From positions 44,721 through 108,720 of the forward strand of contig CAZKEV010000002.1 in NCBI GenBank assembly GCA_964551875.1: a stretch of DNA of 64,000 nucleotides, read 5' to 3'. A program made the position numbers and the translations under genes. Below, in pieces: positions 15,672 through 22,984 of this stretch (within the stretch, counting starts at the first letter, position 1; each line of letters starts with the position of its first letter). The notes below the pieces were generated by a model. That model ran no database searches and was not told where the DNA came from. It saw only the letters and a program-made list of their open reading frames with translations. The stretch comes from JACTUA01 sp964551875. Its GTDB lineage: Archaea > Halobacteriota > Methanomicrobia > Methanomicrobiales > JACTUA01.

Positions 15672-18341
15672 ATGAGCCGCAAAGGCTTGACCATTGAACC
15701 CATTTTCTGCAAGGGAGGGGATCCCTACGCGGACATCGAGTGGAACAAGCGCACGATCGAAACGAAGGAGGAAGACAAGGTCGTCAAGTTGGAGGTGGAG
15801 GCACCGAAGGATTGGAGCGACAACGCCGTCTCGACGATGGCGACCAAGTACTTCCGGGGGGTGATTGGGACTCCGACGAGGGAGTGCTCGTCGAAGCAGT
15901 TGTTCAATCGCGTCATGGACGAGATGGTTCGTCAGGGAATCGCGAGGGGCTTCTTCGACAAGGACAACGGAAGAAACTTCGGGAACGACATGAAGTGGCT
16001 GCTCACCCGGCGGAAGTACTCCTTCAACAGCCCCGTCTACTTCAACGTGGGCGCGGAGAAGGATCCGCAGGGGGCGGCCTGCTTCATCCTGGTGATCCAG
16101 GACGACCTGCGGAGCATCAGCGAGGCCCAGCGCGTGATGATCGTCATCTTCTCCAACGGGTCGGGATCGGGATTCAACCTGTCGGCTCTACGCGAGGCGG
16201 GGGCCTCCTTGTCCAGGGGTGGGGTCGCCTCGGGACCGAACACCTTCCTGCGGGGCTACAATGCCTGGGGGGGCATCATCAAGTCGGGCGGGGTCCAGCG
16301 GCGGGCAGCGATGCTGGCCCGACTGGATGACCGGCACCCGGACGTCTACAACGGGAGCGACGGGGGGGACTTCATCAGCCTGAAGGCGAAGGAGGAGAAG
16401 AAGGCCCGAGCCCTGGTGAAGAAGGGATTCACCGTCGAGGAGGCGTACGCGACGGTGGCCTGCCAGAACGCGAATCTTTCCGTCGGCCTTTCGGACGCTT
16501 TCATGCGGGCCGCGCTGGAGGGGAAGGACTGGCCCCTGAAGTCCGTGGTTGGAGGCAGGGTCATTCGGACCGTCAAGGCGTCTGAGATGCTGGACGCCAT
16601 TGCCAAGAACGCGCTCTATTGCGGGGATCCGGGGGCGCAGTTCGATGACACCATGAACCGCTGGAACCCCCTTATCAAGATCGCCAGGATTCTCTGCACG
16701 AACCCCTGCGTCGAGTTCTGCTGCATCGTGAACACGGCGTGCAACCTGGCCTCGCTCAACCTCGCGTCCTTCTACGACCACGTCACGGGTTTCAATGATG
16801 AGGAGTTCGAGGCAGCGGTGAGGCTTTCGATCATCGCCCAGGACATCTTGGTCGACATGTGCGGGTATCCCACGGAGGAGATCACGAAGAACAGCCGCGC
16901 CTACCGTCCGCTGGGCCTCGGGTTTTCCAACCTGGGTGGCTTGTTCATGAAGATGGGGATCCCCTACGACAGCGACGCGGCGAGGACGTGGGCCTCGTTG
17001 ATTACCTCTCGCATGACGGCGACCGCCTACATCGCGTCGTCCGAGCTCGCCAAGGTGGTCGGGCCGTTCACGGGTTTCGAGGAGAACAAGAAGGGGGTCC
17101 TTTCCGTCCTGAAGCAGCACCGGACGAAGTTCGCGGGGGTGATGGATCAGTTCGGGACGCTCGTTCCCGGCCTGGACAAGGTGGAGGACCTCTGGGAGAA
17201 GGCGTACACGGCAGCAGCGAAGCACGGGGTCCGCAACTGCCAGGTGACGCTGGTGCCCCCGGCGGGGACCATTTCGCACATGATGGACTGCGCGACGACG
17301 GGCATCGAGCCCCTCCTGTACCTCATCGCCAAGAAGAAGCTGGTGGGGGGCGGGGAGATGATCCTCCTCAACCCGGCGCTCGGGGAGATGTTCCTCGGTC
17401 TCGGCTACACCCCGCAGGAGCGGGACATCCTCATCGAGTACATCAAGGAGAACGGGAACCTGGACGGGTCTCCGATCAAGCCGCAGCACCTCCCGATCTT
17501 CGACCCCGTGTACCCGCTCAAATTGGAGGATCGGCACATTTCGATCCAGGGGCAGATGCTCATGCTGGCGGCAGTGCAGCCGTTCATCAGCGGGGCGATC
17601 TCGAAGACGTTCGGACTGCCCCGAAACGCTACATCTCAGGAGGTGAGGGACATCATCATCCAGGCGTGGAAGTTGGGATTGAAGGCCGTATCCGTCTACC
17701 GCGACGGGAGCAAGATGAGCCAACCGGTCGTGAACGCCATCGCGGAGAACGGATTGTTGGAGGACGACGAACCTGCCAGGGACAGGCTGCCCAACGACAC
17801 GGATGCCAAGAAGCACCGGGTCGTGATCGGCGGGTCGAAGATGTACATCCTTCCCTCCTTCTACCCCGACGGAAGGATCGGGGAGGTATTCATCAACGGG
17901 CTTGGGAAGGATGGCTCGACCCTCAAGGGTCTGGTGGAGGGGCTGATGACATCCGTTTCCATCGGGCTCCAGTACGGCATCCCGCTGGAGGTGTTCACGG
18001 AGAAGTTCGTCGGGACCATCTTCTCGCCGAGGGGGCTCACGTCGAATCCCAAGATTCCGAGCTGCACCAGCCTCATCGACTACATCTTCAGGTTCCTCGA
18101 CATGAACTACGGAGAGGGGATCTACGCCAAACTGGATGACAAGTCCAGGGACGGCGAGGACAAGGCCGAGATTCCGGTCAAGGACATCCACAAGGTCATC
18201 AGGAAGATCCGGGCCTCTTCCGGGGAGGTGTCCACGGGCGAGACCTGCGACAGGTGCGGTTCGCTCGCGGTTCGGCTCGGGCCGTGCAAATACTGCCAGA
18301 ACCTCTCGTGTCCGGAATCGAAGAACGGAATCTGTGGGTAG
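15672..18341 (+). CDS. nrdJ: Class II (B12-dependent) ribonucleoside reductase
   Basis: Reduces ribonucleotides to deoxyribonucleotides using adenosylcobalamin, without a separate radical subunit. Seen: FNSPVYFN near 118-125, redox Cys137, the active-site N344-P-C346-V-E348 triad, NTACNLASLNL, and PPAGTIS at 529-535. A TSCPD domain follows (about 720-805), then a C-terminal cysteine cluster from Cys859 that would act as redox or zinc tail. Length (889 aa) is normal for this family. ATG 15672 is chosen over 15636 because AAGGAG sits at ideal distance. It should supply dNTPs under both aerobic and anaerobic conditions. Confidence 0.95.
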   Translation: MSRKGLTIEPIFCKGGDPYADIEWNKRTIETKEEDKVVKLEVEAPKDWSDNAVSTMATKYFRGVIGTPTRECSSKQLFNRVMDEMVRQGIARGFFDKDNGRNFGNDMKWLLTRRKYSFNSPVYFNVGAEKDPQGAACFILVIQDDLRSISEAQRVMIVIFSNGSGSGFNLSALREAGASLSRGGVASGPNTFLRGYNAWGGIIKSGGVQRRAAMLARLDDRHPDVYNGSDGGDFISLKAKEEKKARALVKKGFTVEEAYATVACQNANLSVGLSDAFMRAALEGKDWPLKSVVGGRVIRTVKASEMLDAIAKNALYCGDPGAQFDDTMNRWNPLIKIARILCTNPCVEFCCIVNTACNLASLNLASFYDHVTGFNDEEFEAAVRLSIIAQDILVDMCGYPTEEITKNSRAYRPLGLGFSNLGGLFMKMGIPYDSDAARTWASLITSRMTATAYIASSELAKVVGPFTGFEENKKGVLSVLKQHRTKFAGVMDQFGTLVPGLDKVEDLWEKAYTAAAKHGVRNCQVTLVPPAGTISHMMDCATTGIEPLLYLIAKKKLVGGGEMILLNPALGEMFLGLGYTPQERDILIEYIKENGNLDGSPIKPQHLPIFDPVYPLKLEDRHISIQGQMLMLAAVQPFISGAISKTFGLPRNATSQEVRDIIIQAWKLGLKAVSVYRDGSKMSQPVVNAIAENGLLEDDEPARDRLPNDTDAKKHRVVIGGSKMYILPSFYPDGRIGEVFINGLGKDGSTLKGLVEGLMTSVSIGLQYGIPLEVFTEKFVGTIFSPRGLTSNPKIPSCTSLIDYIFRFLDMNYGEGIYAKLDDKSRDGEDKAEIPVKDIHKVIRKIRASSGEVSTGETCDRCGSLAVRLGPCKYCQNLSCPESKNGICG

Positions 18342-18350
18342 GAGGACGCG

Positions 18351-18740
18351 ATGCAAAGGAAGGGGCCATCGAGAAACATGGTGCGGCGGCTGGCGGAGGT
18401 TGCCCCAGAGAACCTCGCCAAGGAGAACGAGGAGCTGCGAAGGGACAGGGACGCCCTGAAGCAGGCGCTCTCGATGAAGATCGGCGAGCACGTCAGGACG
18501 TTGACCCTTGGGAAGAACGACATCTTGATCCTTAAGCCGCCCGCGACGAATCCCATGATTTCCACCGAGTCGCTCGCGGAGGTCGGGATGGCCATGGCTC
18601 AGAGCCTCCGGGCGCGGGCGGGGTGGGAGGGAACCATCCTCATCGAAGCCGGTGCATTGGTCGAGAGGATGAAGCCGGAGGAGGAGCAGAAGCTCTTCGA
18701 TGTTCTGAAAAAGAAACGAGGCGACGGGAATCAGGCTTGA
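18351..18740 (+). CDS. Hypothetical coiled-coil protein, 129 aa
   Basis: Residues 20-45 (LAKENEELRRDRDALKQAL) are a clear coiled coil. The rest is mixed alpha/beta. ATG follows GGAGGACGCG. The promoter of the helicase gene begins inside its last codons. Unrecognised. Confidence 0.65.
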   Translation: MQRKGPSRNMVRRLAEVAPENLAKENEELRRDRDALKQALSMKIGEHVRTLTLGKNDILILKPPATNPMISTESLAEVGMAMAQSLRARAGWEGTILIEAGALVERMKPEEEQKLFDVLKKKRGDGNQA

Positions 18741-18764
18741 CAAAAGTAGGGAACTGCATATAGT
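18737..18764 (+). promoter_or_regulatory. Sigma70-like phage promoter
   Basis: TTGACA at 18737-18742 and TATAGT at 18759-18764, spacer 16 bp. Overlaps the end of the upstream gene and serves the helicase-primase operon. Confidence 0.85.
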
Positions 18765-18786
18765 GTAATTAAGATCGGAGGTTCCG

Positions 18787-20163
18787 ATGCCCAGTCTTGA
18801 TATGTGTCTGGTGATCCATCTTGTGAGGGGTGGACACCTTCGGGCGGTGCGCGATTCGGGCTTGAAGGAAGAGGCCCTGTTCGACGAAGCGAAGGCAATC
18901 TTCCGTTATTCCATGGAGCACTTCGGGAAGTTCGGGAAGATGCCCGAGCCTGCCACGGTGGAGAACGATCTTCGGGTCACCATTCCCCTGATCTCGGATG
19001 TTCCCGAGCCAGTGGATTACTACATCAGCCGGGTGAAGGAACGGGCGCTCGACAAGATCGTCAAGGACTACACCAAGGAGCAGCTCGCCAAGTCTGATCG
19101 GTTGAACGCGAAGGGGGCCGTCCAGCAGGCCAAGGATCTTCTCTCGGAAGTCGGGAGAATGAGTCTCACGGGGGAGCCCGTCAGCGACTGGACGCTGAGG
19201 ACGGACGAGCGGTGGGCGGCGTACAAGGAGGCGGCGCGGTTCAAGGGGATCCTCGGTATCCCGACGCCGTGGCCGAGCGTGAACGACGTCACCCACGGGA
19301 TTCGCAAGGGAGACTTCTGGTTGATCGTTGGACGCCCCAGCACGGGGAAAACCTGGTATCTGACGAAGATGGCGATCGGGGCTTGGATCTTCCTCTTCAC
19401 CGTGAAGTTCAATGAGGACGGGTCCATCGCCGAGACGCGGCCCTGTCGGGTCCTCTTCATCTCCCTGGAGATGCTGGACGAGGACATCAAACAGCGGATG
19501 GACTCGATCCACTCCCGTTTGCCCTATACGGGCATCACGGCGGGGACGTTGGGTATGATCATCGACGACAAGTACAGGGAGCATCTTGAAGCCCTCAAGG
19601 GGAAGAATCCCTTGCTGCTGGCTACGCGGCGGCAGATCCAGGATGTCCGTGACCTCCCCATCGTGATCGAGGAGGTCCGGCCCGACGTGGTGTTCATCGA
19701 CGGGATCTACAAGCTGCGGATCGGGGCCGGGAGGTACAAGAGCAACTGGGAGAAGATCACGGACATCGCGGACGAGCTGGACATGATCGCCAAGACCAAG
19801 GGAGTACCGATCATTGGGACGACGCAGTTCAACCGGGGCGCGGTGAAGGTGGGGTCGCCGAAGAAGGGCAAGGGGAAGGCCATTCCGCTCATGGGGCTGG
19901 AGAACTTGGCCTTCGCCGATGCCCTGGGCATGAACCCCGACGTGGTGGTGGGGCTGGTTTCCACGAAGCGCACGAAGGATAACAAGGAGCTGCTGCTTCA
20001 GCTCATCAAGAATCGGCGAGGGAAGAGCGGGATCTGGGTCACGCAATTCGATCCTGACACCGGTTCCTACGACGAGGTCGCCCCCTACGAGGAGGGGGAC
20101 AGCTACGGCGGGGCCGACGCGGACGATGACGACGAAGTGGGTGATACGTCTGTGGGGTATTGA
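18787..20163 (+). CDS. DnaB-like replicative helicase
   Basis: RecA-fold hexameric helicase: Walker A GRPSTGKT at 182-189, RVLFISLEM as motif H2, Walker B DVVFIDG with Asp305, then GVPIIGTTQFNRG and a C-terminal VVGL segment. The N-terminal 120 residues are shorter and more diverged than host DnaB. It unwinds DNA 5'-3' at the fork; loader and primase genes are nearby. The acidic tail resembles replication-protein interaction tails. Confidence 0.88.
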   Translation: MPSLDMCLVIHLVRGGHLRAVRDSGLKEEALFDEAKAIFRYSMEHFGKFGKMPEPATVENDLRVTIPLISDVPEPVDYYISRVKERALDKIVKDYTKEQLAKSDRLNAKGAVQQAKDLLSEVGRMSLTGEPVSDWTLRTDERWAAYKEAARFKGILGIPTPWPSVNDVTHGIRKGDFWLIVGRPSTGKTWYLTKMAIGAWIFLFTVKFNEDGSIAETRPCRVLFISLEMLDEDIKQRMDSIHSRLPYTGITAGTLGMIIDDKYREHLEALKGKNPLLLATRRQIQDVRDLPIVIEEVRPDVVFIDGIYKLRIGAGRYKSNWEKITDIADELDMIAKTKGVPIIGTTQFNRGAVKVGSPKKGKGKAIPLMGLENLAFADALGMNPDVVVGLVSTKRTKDNKELLLQLIKNRRGKSGIWVTQFDPDTGSYDEVAPYEEGDSYGGADADDDDEVGDTSVGY

Positions 20164-20181
20164 CTGAGGTGATGGCCTTCA

Positions 20182-20406
20182 ATGAACGCGAGCAAACACG
20201 AGCCGCCCCCGAAGCCTGGCGAGAAGCGCGTCCTTGACCTCGTCCTCGCGGATCTAAAGGCGAGGGCCGAGGTGGGGAAGATCAAGTACGGCACCTATCT
20301 CATGACGAAGAATGGCAGGGACTCCCTGATGGATGCTTACCAGGAGGCTCTGGACCTTGTGATGTACCTGCGCCAGGCAATCGAAGAGGCGAAGAAAGGG
20401 GATTGA
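20182..20406 (+). CDS. MazG-like nucleotide pyrophosphohydrolase-type small protein
   Basis: The pattern KYGTYLMTKNGRDSLMDAYQ, then LDLVMYLRQAIEE, resembles the all-alpha NTP-PPase/MazG-like proteins of many phages, including the Glu/Asp positions that bind magnesium. At 74 aa it is a minimal version. It would clean or tune the NTP pool, an inference from similarity of the motif only. Confidence 0.6.
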   Translation: MNASKHEPPPKPGEKRVLDLVLADLKARAEVGKIKYGTYLMTKNGRDSLMDAYQEALDLVMYLRQAIEEAKKGD

Positions 20407-20408
20407 CC

Positions 20409-21431
20409 GTGAGAGCCGAAGCGATTGTTGAACTGGCGGGGATGATGGGTTCGGACACGAAGGCGCGGAAGACCTATGTCGCCATGCAGTGCCCCTTCGC
20501 CCCGTTCTATCACGAGAAGGGGACGGACAACACCCCGAGCCTGAACGTGTTCGTGGCGGATGGGGGGCTCTCTGGGTGGAAGTGCTGGTCCTGCAACCAG
20601 CACGGGACGCTCTCCGGCATGGTCATCCGGTGGGCGATCTTGACGAAAAAGGACGCGGGGCCTCTTCTGGATCTGGTCAACAAGGAGGAGAACTCCGTCG
20701 ATGCCATTTGCGGCAGGCTGGATCGGAAGTGGGATGAGAAGTGGGGGGAACGGGACGCTGCTGCCGTCAAGGACAAGGAGTTTGACATCTTCAGCGAGGA
20801 GGAGCTGGCTCCGTTCCTGGGGAGGGTTCCGAAGTACATCGTCGACCGGGGGTACAGCATCGAGACGTGCAAGGCGTGGCAGCTGGGGTACGACAAGGAG
20901 TGGAGGGCCGATGGGGTCACGCGCCCCAGAGTTACGATTCCCATTCGTCGTCGGGACGGGAAACTGGTGGGCCTGACCGGCAGAGCGATCGACGACCTCA
21001 AGGAGGGGAAGTATTGGAACTACTGGAACTTCCCCAAAAGCCGCTACCTGTTCGGGGAGAACATGGTTCTGGCGCGGGAGGCCGCGATCAAGGCGGCGGA
21101 AGGGGACAAGTACGAGCCCTTGTCAGGCCTCTCCATGGTGGAGGGCTACCTCGACGCGATCAAGTGGTGGGAGTACGAGATCCCCACGGTCGCCATCATG
21201 GGGTCCGCCCCGAGCAAGGAGCAGTACGAGATGCTCAAGGAGTACGGGCGGATCTACATCGCCCTGGACGCGGATGCCGGGGGCGAGTCGGGGGTATCGG
21301 ACATCCTCAAGACGCTGCGGGATCGCCTTCCCCTGTTCCGGGTCAGGTTCCCTGGAGGCAAGACCGATCCGAAGCAATGCACGAGGGAGGAGGCGTGGGC
21401 GTCGCTCGAAATGGCTAAAAGAATCTCTTGA
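20409..21431 (+). CDS. DNA primase, TOPRIM type
   Basis: N-terminal CPFAPFYHEKG...CWSCNQHG resembles the CHC2 zinc-binding region. The TOPRIM domain is visible as SMVEGYLDAI and IYIALDADAGGES. It synthesises RNA primers for the fork with the DnaB-like helicase encoded just upstream. GTG 20409 is chosen because GAAAGGGG lies eight bases upstream; TTG 20403 is possible. Length (340 aa) matches primase without a fused helicase. Confidence 0.88.
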   Translation: MRAEAIVELAGMMGSDTKARKTYVAMQCPFAPFYHEKGTDNTPSLNVFVADGGLSGWKCWSCNQHGTLSGMVIRWAILTKKDAGPLLDLVNKEENSVDAICGRLDRKWDEKWGERDAAAVKDKEFDIFSEEELAPFLGRVPKYIVDRGYSIETCKAWQLGYDKEWRADGVTRPRVTIPIRRRDGKLVGLTGRAIDDLKEGKYWNYWNFPKSRYLFGENMVLAREAAIKAAEGDKYEPLSGLSMVEGYLDAIKWWEYEIPTVAIMGSAPSKEQYEMLKEYGRIYIALDADAGGESGVSDILKTLRDRLPLFRVRFPGGKTDPKQCTREEAWASLEMAKRIS

Positions 21432-21448
21432 AAAAACCAGAAAAGCCC

Positions 21449-21476
21449 TTGACAAAATCTATAAACGATTTATAGC
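21449..21476 (+). promoter_or_regulatory. Sigma70-like phage promoter
   Basis: TTGACA at 21449-21454 and TATAGC at 21471-21476, spacer 16 bp. Precedes a 100-base leader and the ssDNA-binding-like gene. Confidence 0.8.
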
Positions 21477-21498
21477 ATAGAGTAGGAAAACAAGAGGG

Positions 21499-21519
21499 AA
21501 AGGAGGTGCCATGGCGTAA
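21499..21519 (+). promoter_or_regulatory. Strong Shine-Dalgarno in front of a two-codon ORF in the leader
   Basis: AAAGGAGGT at 21499-21507, the strongest ribosome-binding site nearby, leads into ATG GCG TAA at 21511-21519. A second mini-ORF of 11 codons plus stop follows at 21539-21574. The real gene starts only at 21587 with a weaker site. This arrangement suggests leader-based translational control. Confidence 0.5.
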
Positions 21520-21586
21520 GGCGAAAAAGAAACCGGGCATGAGAAGTTCTGAAGAAATTCTGAAGGTTTTGTGAAGGGTTGTACCA

Positions 21587-22354
21587 ATGGCAGAGCCAAG
21601 CTGGTTTGACACCGGGAAGGGCGCGGTGGACCGCGCCAATCAGAAGAGCTCCGGGTTCGCGGCCTCTCGCCGGTTCTACATGAAGACGGGTTCCGAGGCG
21701 GCGATCATCTTTCTCGACGGGGACAACACCGACGCCGAGCCCATCGGGTCCTTCCGGGAGCACGCCTACGTGACGAAGGACGGCAAGTGGCCGAACTTCT
21801 GCACCTGCCCCGGCCCCAAGGACTGCACCACCTTCTGCAAGGGGGGCATCCGGCCCTACGACGGCTGGCCGTTCACCATCATCCAGGTCAGCCCCGTGTA
21901 CAAGGACCGGGACGGCAAGGAGCACTTCAACGAGAGGAAGCTCCTGATCTCCAAGAAGGAGGCCATGCAGAAGATCCTCCGGCACCTGTCCCACCGGAAG
22001 GGGCTGGTCGGGACGGTCTGGAACATCTTCCGTTCCAGTGATCGCTCCTACACCATCGGGGACGACTGGCAGTTCGACCGGAAGATCGGCGGGGACGTCC
22101 AGATGCCCCCGCAGGCGAGGCGCGAGCTGATTTCCAAGGAGCTCAGCCTTCCCCCGGAGGGGGTCCTGCCTCTCGTCTACCGCGAGATCCTGAAGCCCAA
22201 GGACGAGAACGACCTGGTGTTCGAGGGGGTCGACATCGAGGCCACGAAGAGGAAGAATTCCTGGACGAGCGACCGCAACGGGCAGGGCGGCGGGCAGGCC
22301 GCACGCGGCGGCCCCGCGAAGGGATCCGACGCCGGTGCCGAGGTGAAGTATTAA
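21587..22354 (+). CDS. Probable single-stranded DNA-binding protein, 255 aa
   Basis: Lies between primase and polymerase with its own promoter. The central region holds a possible zinc-binding cluster (CTCPGPKDCTTFC) and an OB-like beta-rich part. The tail is Gly/Ala/Asp-rich and disordered, as in gp32/gp2.5-type proteins. The SSB assignment rests on position, composition and the expected replication set, not on a signature. The strong promoter and leader fit an abundant, autoregulated protein. Confidence 0.5.
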   Translation: MAEPSWFDTGKGAVDRANQKSSGFAASRRFYMKTGSEAAIIFLDGDNTDAEPIGSFREHAYVTKDGKWPNFCTCPGPKDCTTFCKGGIRPYDGWPFTIIQVSPVYKDRDGKEHFNERKLLISKKEAMQKILRHLSHRKGLVGTVWNIFRSSDRSYTIGDDWQFDRKIGGDVQMPPQARRELISKELSLPPEGVLPLVYREILKPKDENDLVFEGVDIEATKRKNSWTSDRNGQGGGQAARGGPAKGSDAGAEVKY

Positions 22355-22368
22355 GGAGAAGGTCGGGT

Positions 22369-22402
22369 GGGGAGGGGTCTGGATCGGCCCCTCCCCATTT
22401 CT
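22369..22402 (+). terminator. Terminator-like hairpin before the tRNA cluster
   Basis: GGGGAGGGG at 22369-22377 pairs perfectly with CCCCTCCCC at 22388-22396, followed by ATTTCT. The T tract is short, so it may be partial, letting some transcription into the tRNAs. Confidence 0.65.
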
Positions 22403-22479
22403 GGGCGTGTAGCTCAGCTGGTTAGAGCGCTTGCCTGATAAGCAAGAGGTCGGCGGTTCGAGTCCGCCTTCGCCCACCA
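22403..22479 (+). tRNA. tRNA-Ile (GAT)
   Basis: Full cloverleaf: acceptor GGGCGTG, D-arm AGCTCAGCTGGTTAGAGC, anticodon loop CTGATAA, T-loop GGTTCGAGTCC, encoded CCA at 22477-22479. One acceptor mismatch. Confidence 0.95.
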
Positions 22480-22611
22480 GGGAGAGGAAGTGGGTGCCCC
22501 TGGTGCCTCCACCCCGCATCCCGGCGATACGCGATCGACCGTGGGTGAGCAGAAAAATCAGGCGGCGAGGCTGGTAACAGCTCCGTCGAGGGCTTGGGTG
22601 GCCTCTCTTTG

Positions 22612-22687
22612 GCGGGAGTAGCTCAGTTGGTAGAGCGCGATCTTTCCAAGCTCGATGTCGTGGGTTCGACTCCCATCTCCCGTTCCA
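22612..22687 (+). tRNA. tRNA-Gly (TCC)
   Basis: Acceptor GCGGGAG, AGCTCAGTTGGTAGAGC D-arm, anticodon loop TTTCCAA, T-loop GGTTCGACTCC, encoded CCA at 22685-22687. One mismatch in the anticodon stem. Confidence 0.92.
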
Positions 22688-22751
22688 CTGGGAGGAGATG
22701 CTGCCGGGCAACGTGATGGTTCGCCATCCCGGCCCGGAGAGCGCCTCCCGC

Positions 22752-22826
22752 GCCACCCTGGCTCAACGGTAGAGCGACGCTTTCGTAAAGCGTAGGTTGT
22801 CGGTTCGATTCCGGCGGGTGGCTCCA
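22752..22826 (+). tRNA. tRNA-Thr (CGT)
   Basis: Acceptor GCCACCC, anticodon stem ACGCT/AGCGT with loop TTCGTAA, T-loop GGTTCGATTCC, encoded CCA at 22824-22826. The next tRNA starts at the very next base. Confidence 0.95.
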
Positions 22827-22898
22827 GCCGCCTTAGCTCAAAGGCAGAGCGACGGTTTTGTAAACCGTAGGTTGTCGGTTCAAGTCCGACAGGTGGCT
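22827..22898 (+). tRNA. tRNA-Thr (TGT)
   Basis: Acceptor GCCGCCT, anticodon stem ACGGT/ACCGT with loop TTTGTAA, T-loop GGTTCAAGTCC. CCA is not encoded (TCA follows), so the tip must be added. Closely resembles the adjacent Thr(CGT) gene. Confidence 0.93.
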
Positions 22899-22907
22899 TC
22901 AAAGTGT

Positions 22908-22983
22908 GGCGGGGTAGTTCAGCTGGTAGAATGCCGGGCTCATAACCCGGAGATCGCGAGTTCGAGTCTCGCCCCCGCTCCCA
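22908..22983 (+). tRNA. tRNA-Met (CAT)
   Basis: Acceptor GGCGGGG with T8-A9, anticodon loop CTCATAA, T-loop AGTTCGAGTCT, CCA at 22981-22983. A G-T pair closes the acceptor. An initiator role or Ile2 lysidine form cannot be decided. The polymerase ATG is two bases downstream. Confidence 0.92.
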
Positions 22984-22984
22984 C

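Noticed and set aside
16188..18743. Long minus-strand open frame over the ribonucleotide reductase gene
   Set aside because: The plus strand carries all reductase motifs, and the antisense product has typical shadow composition.
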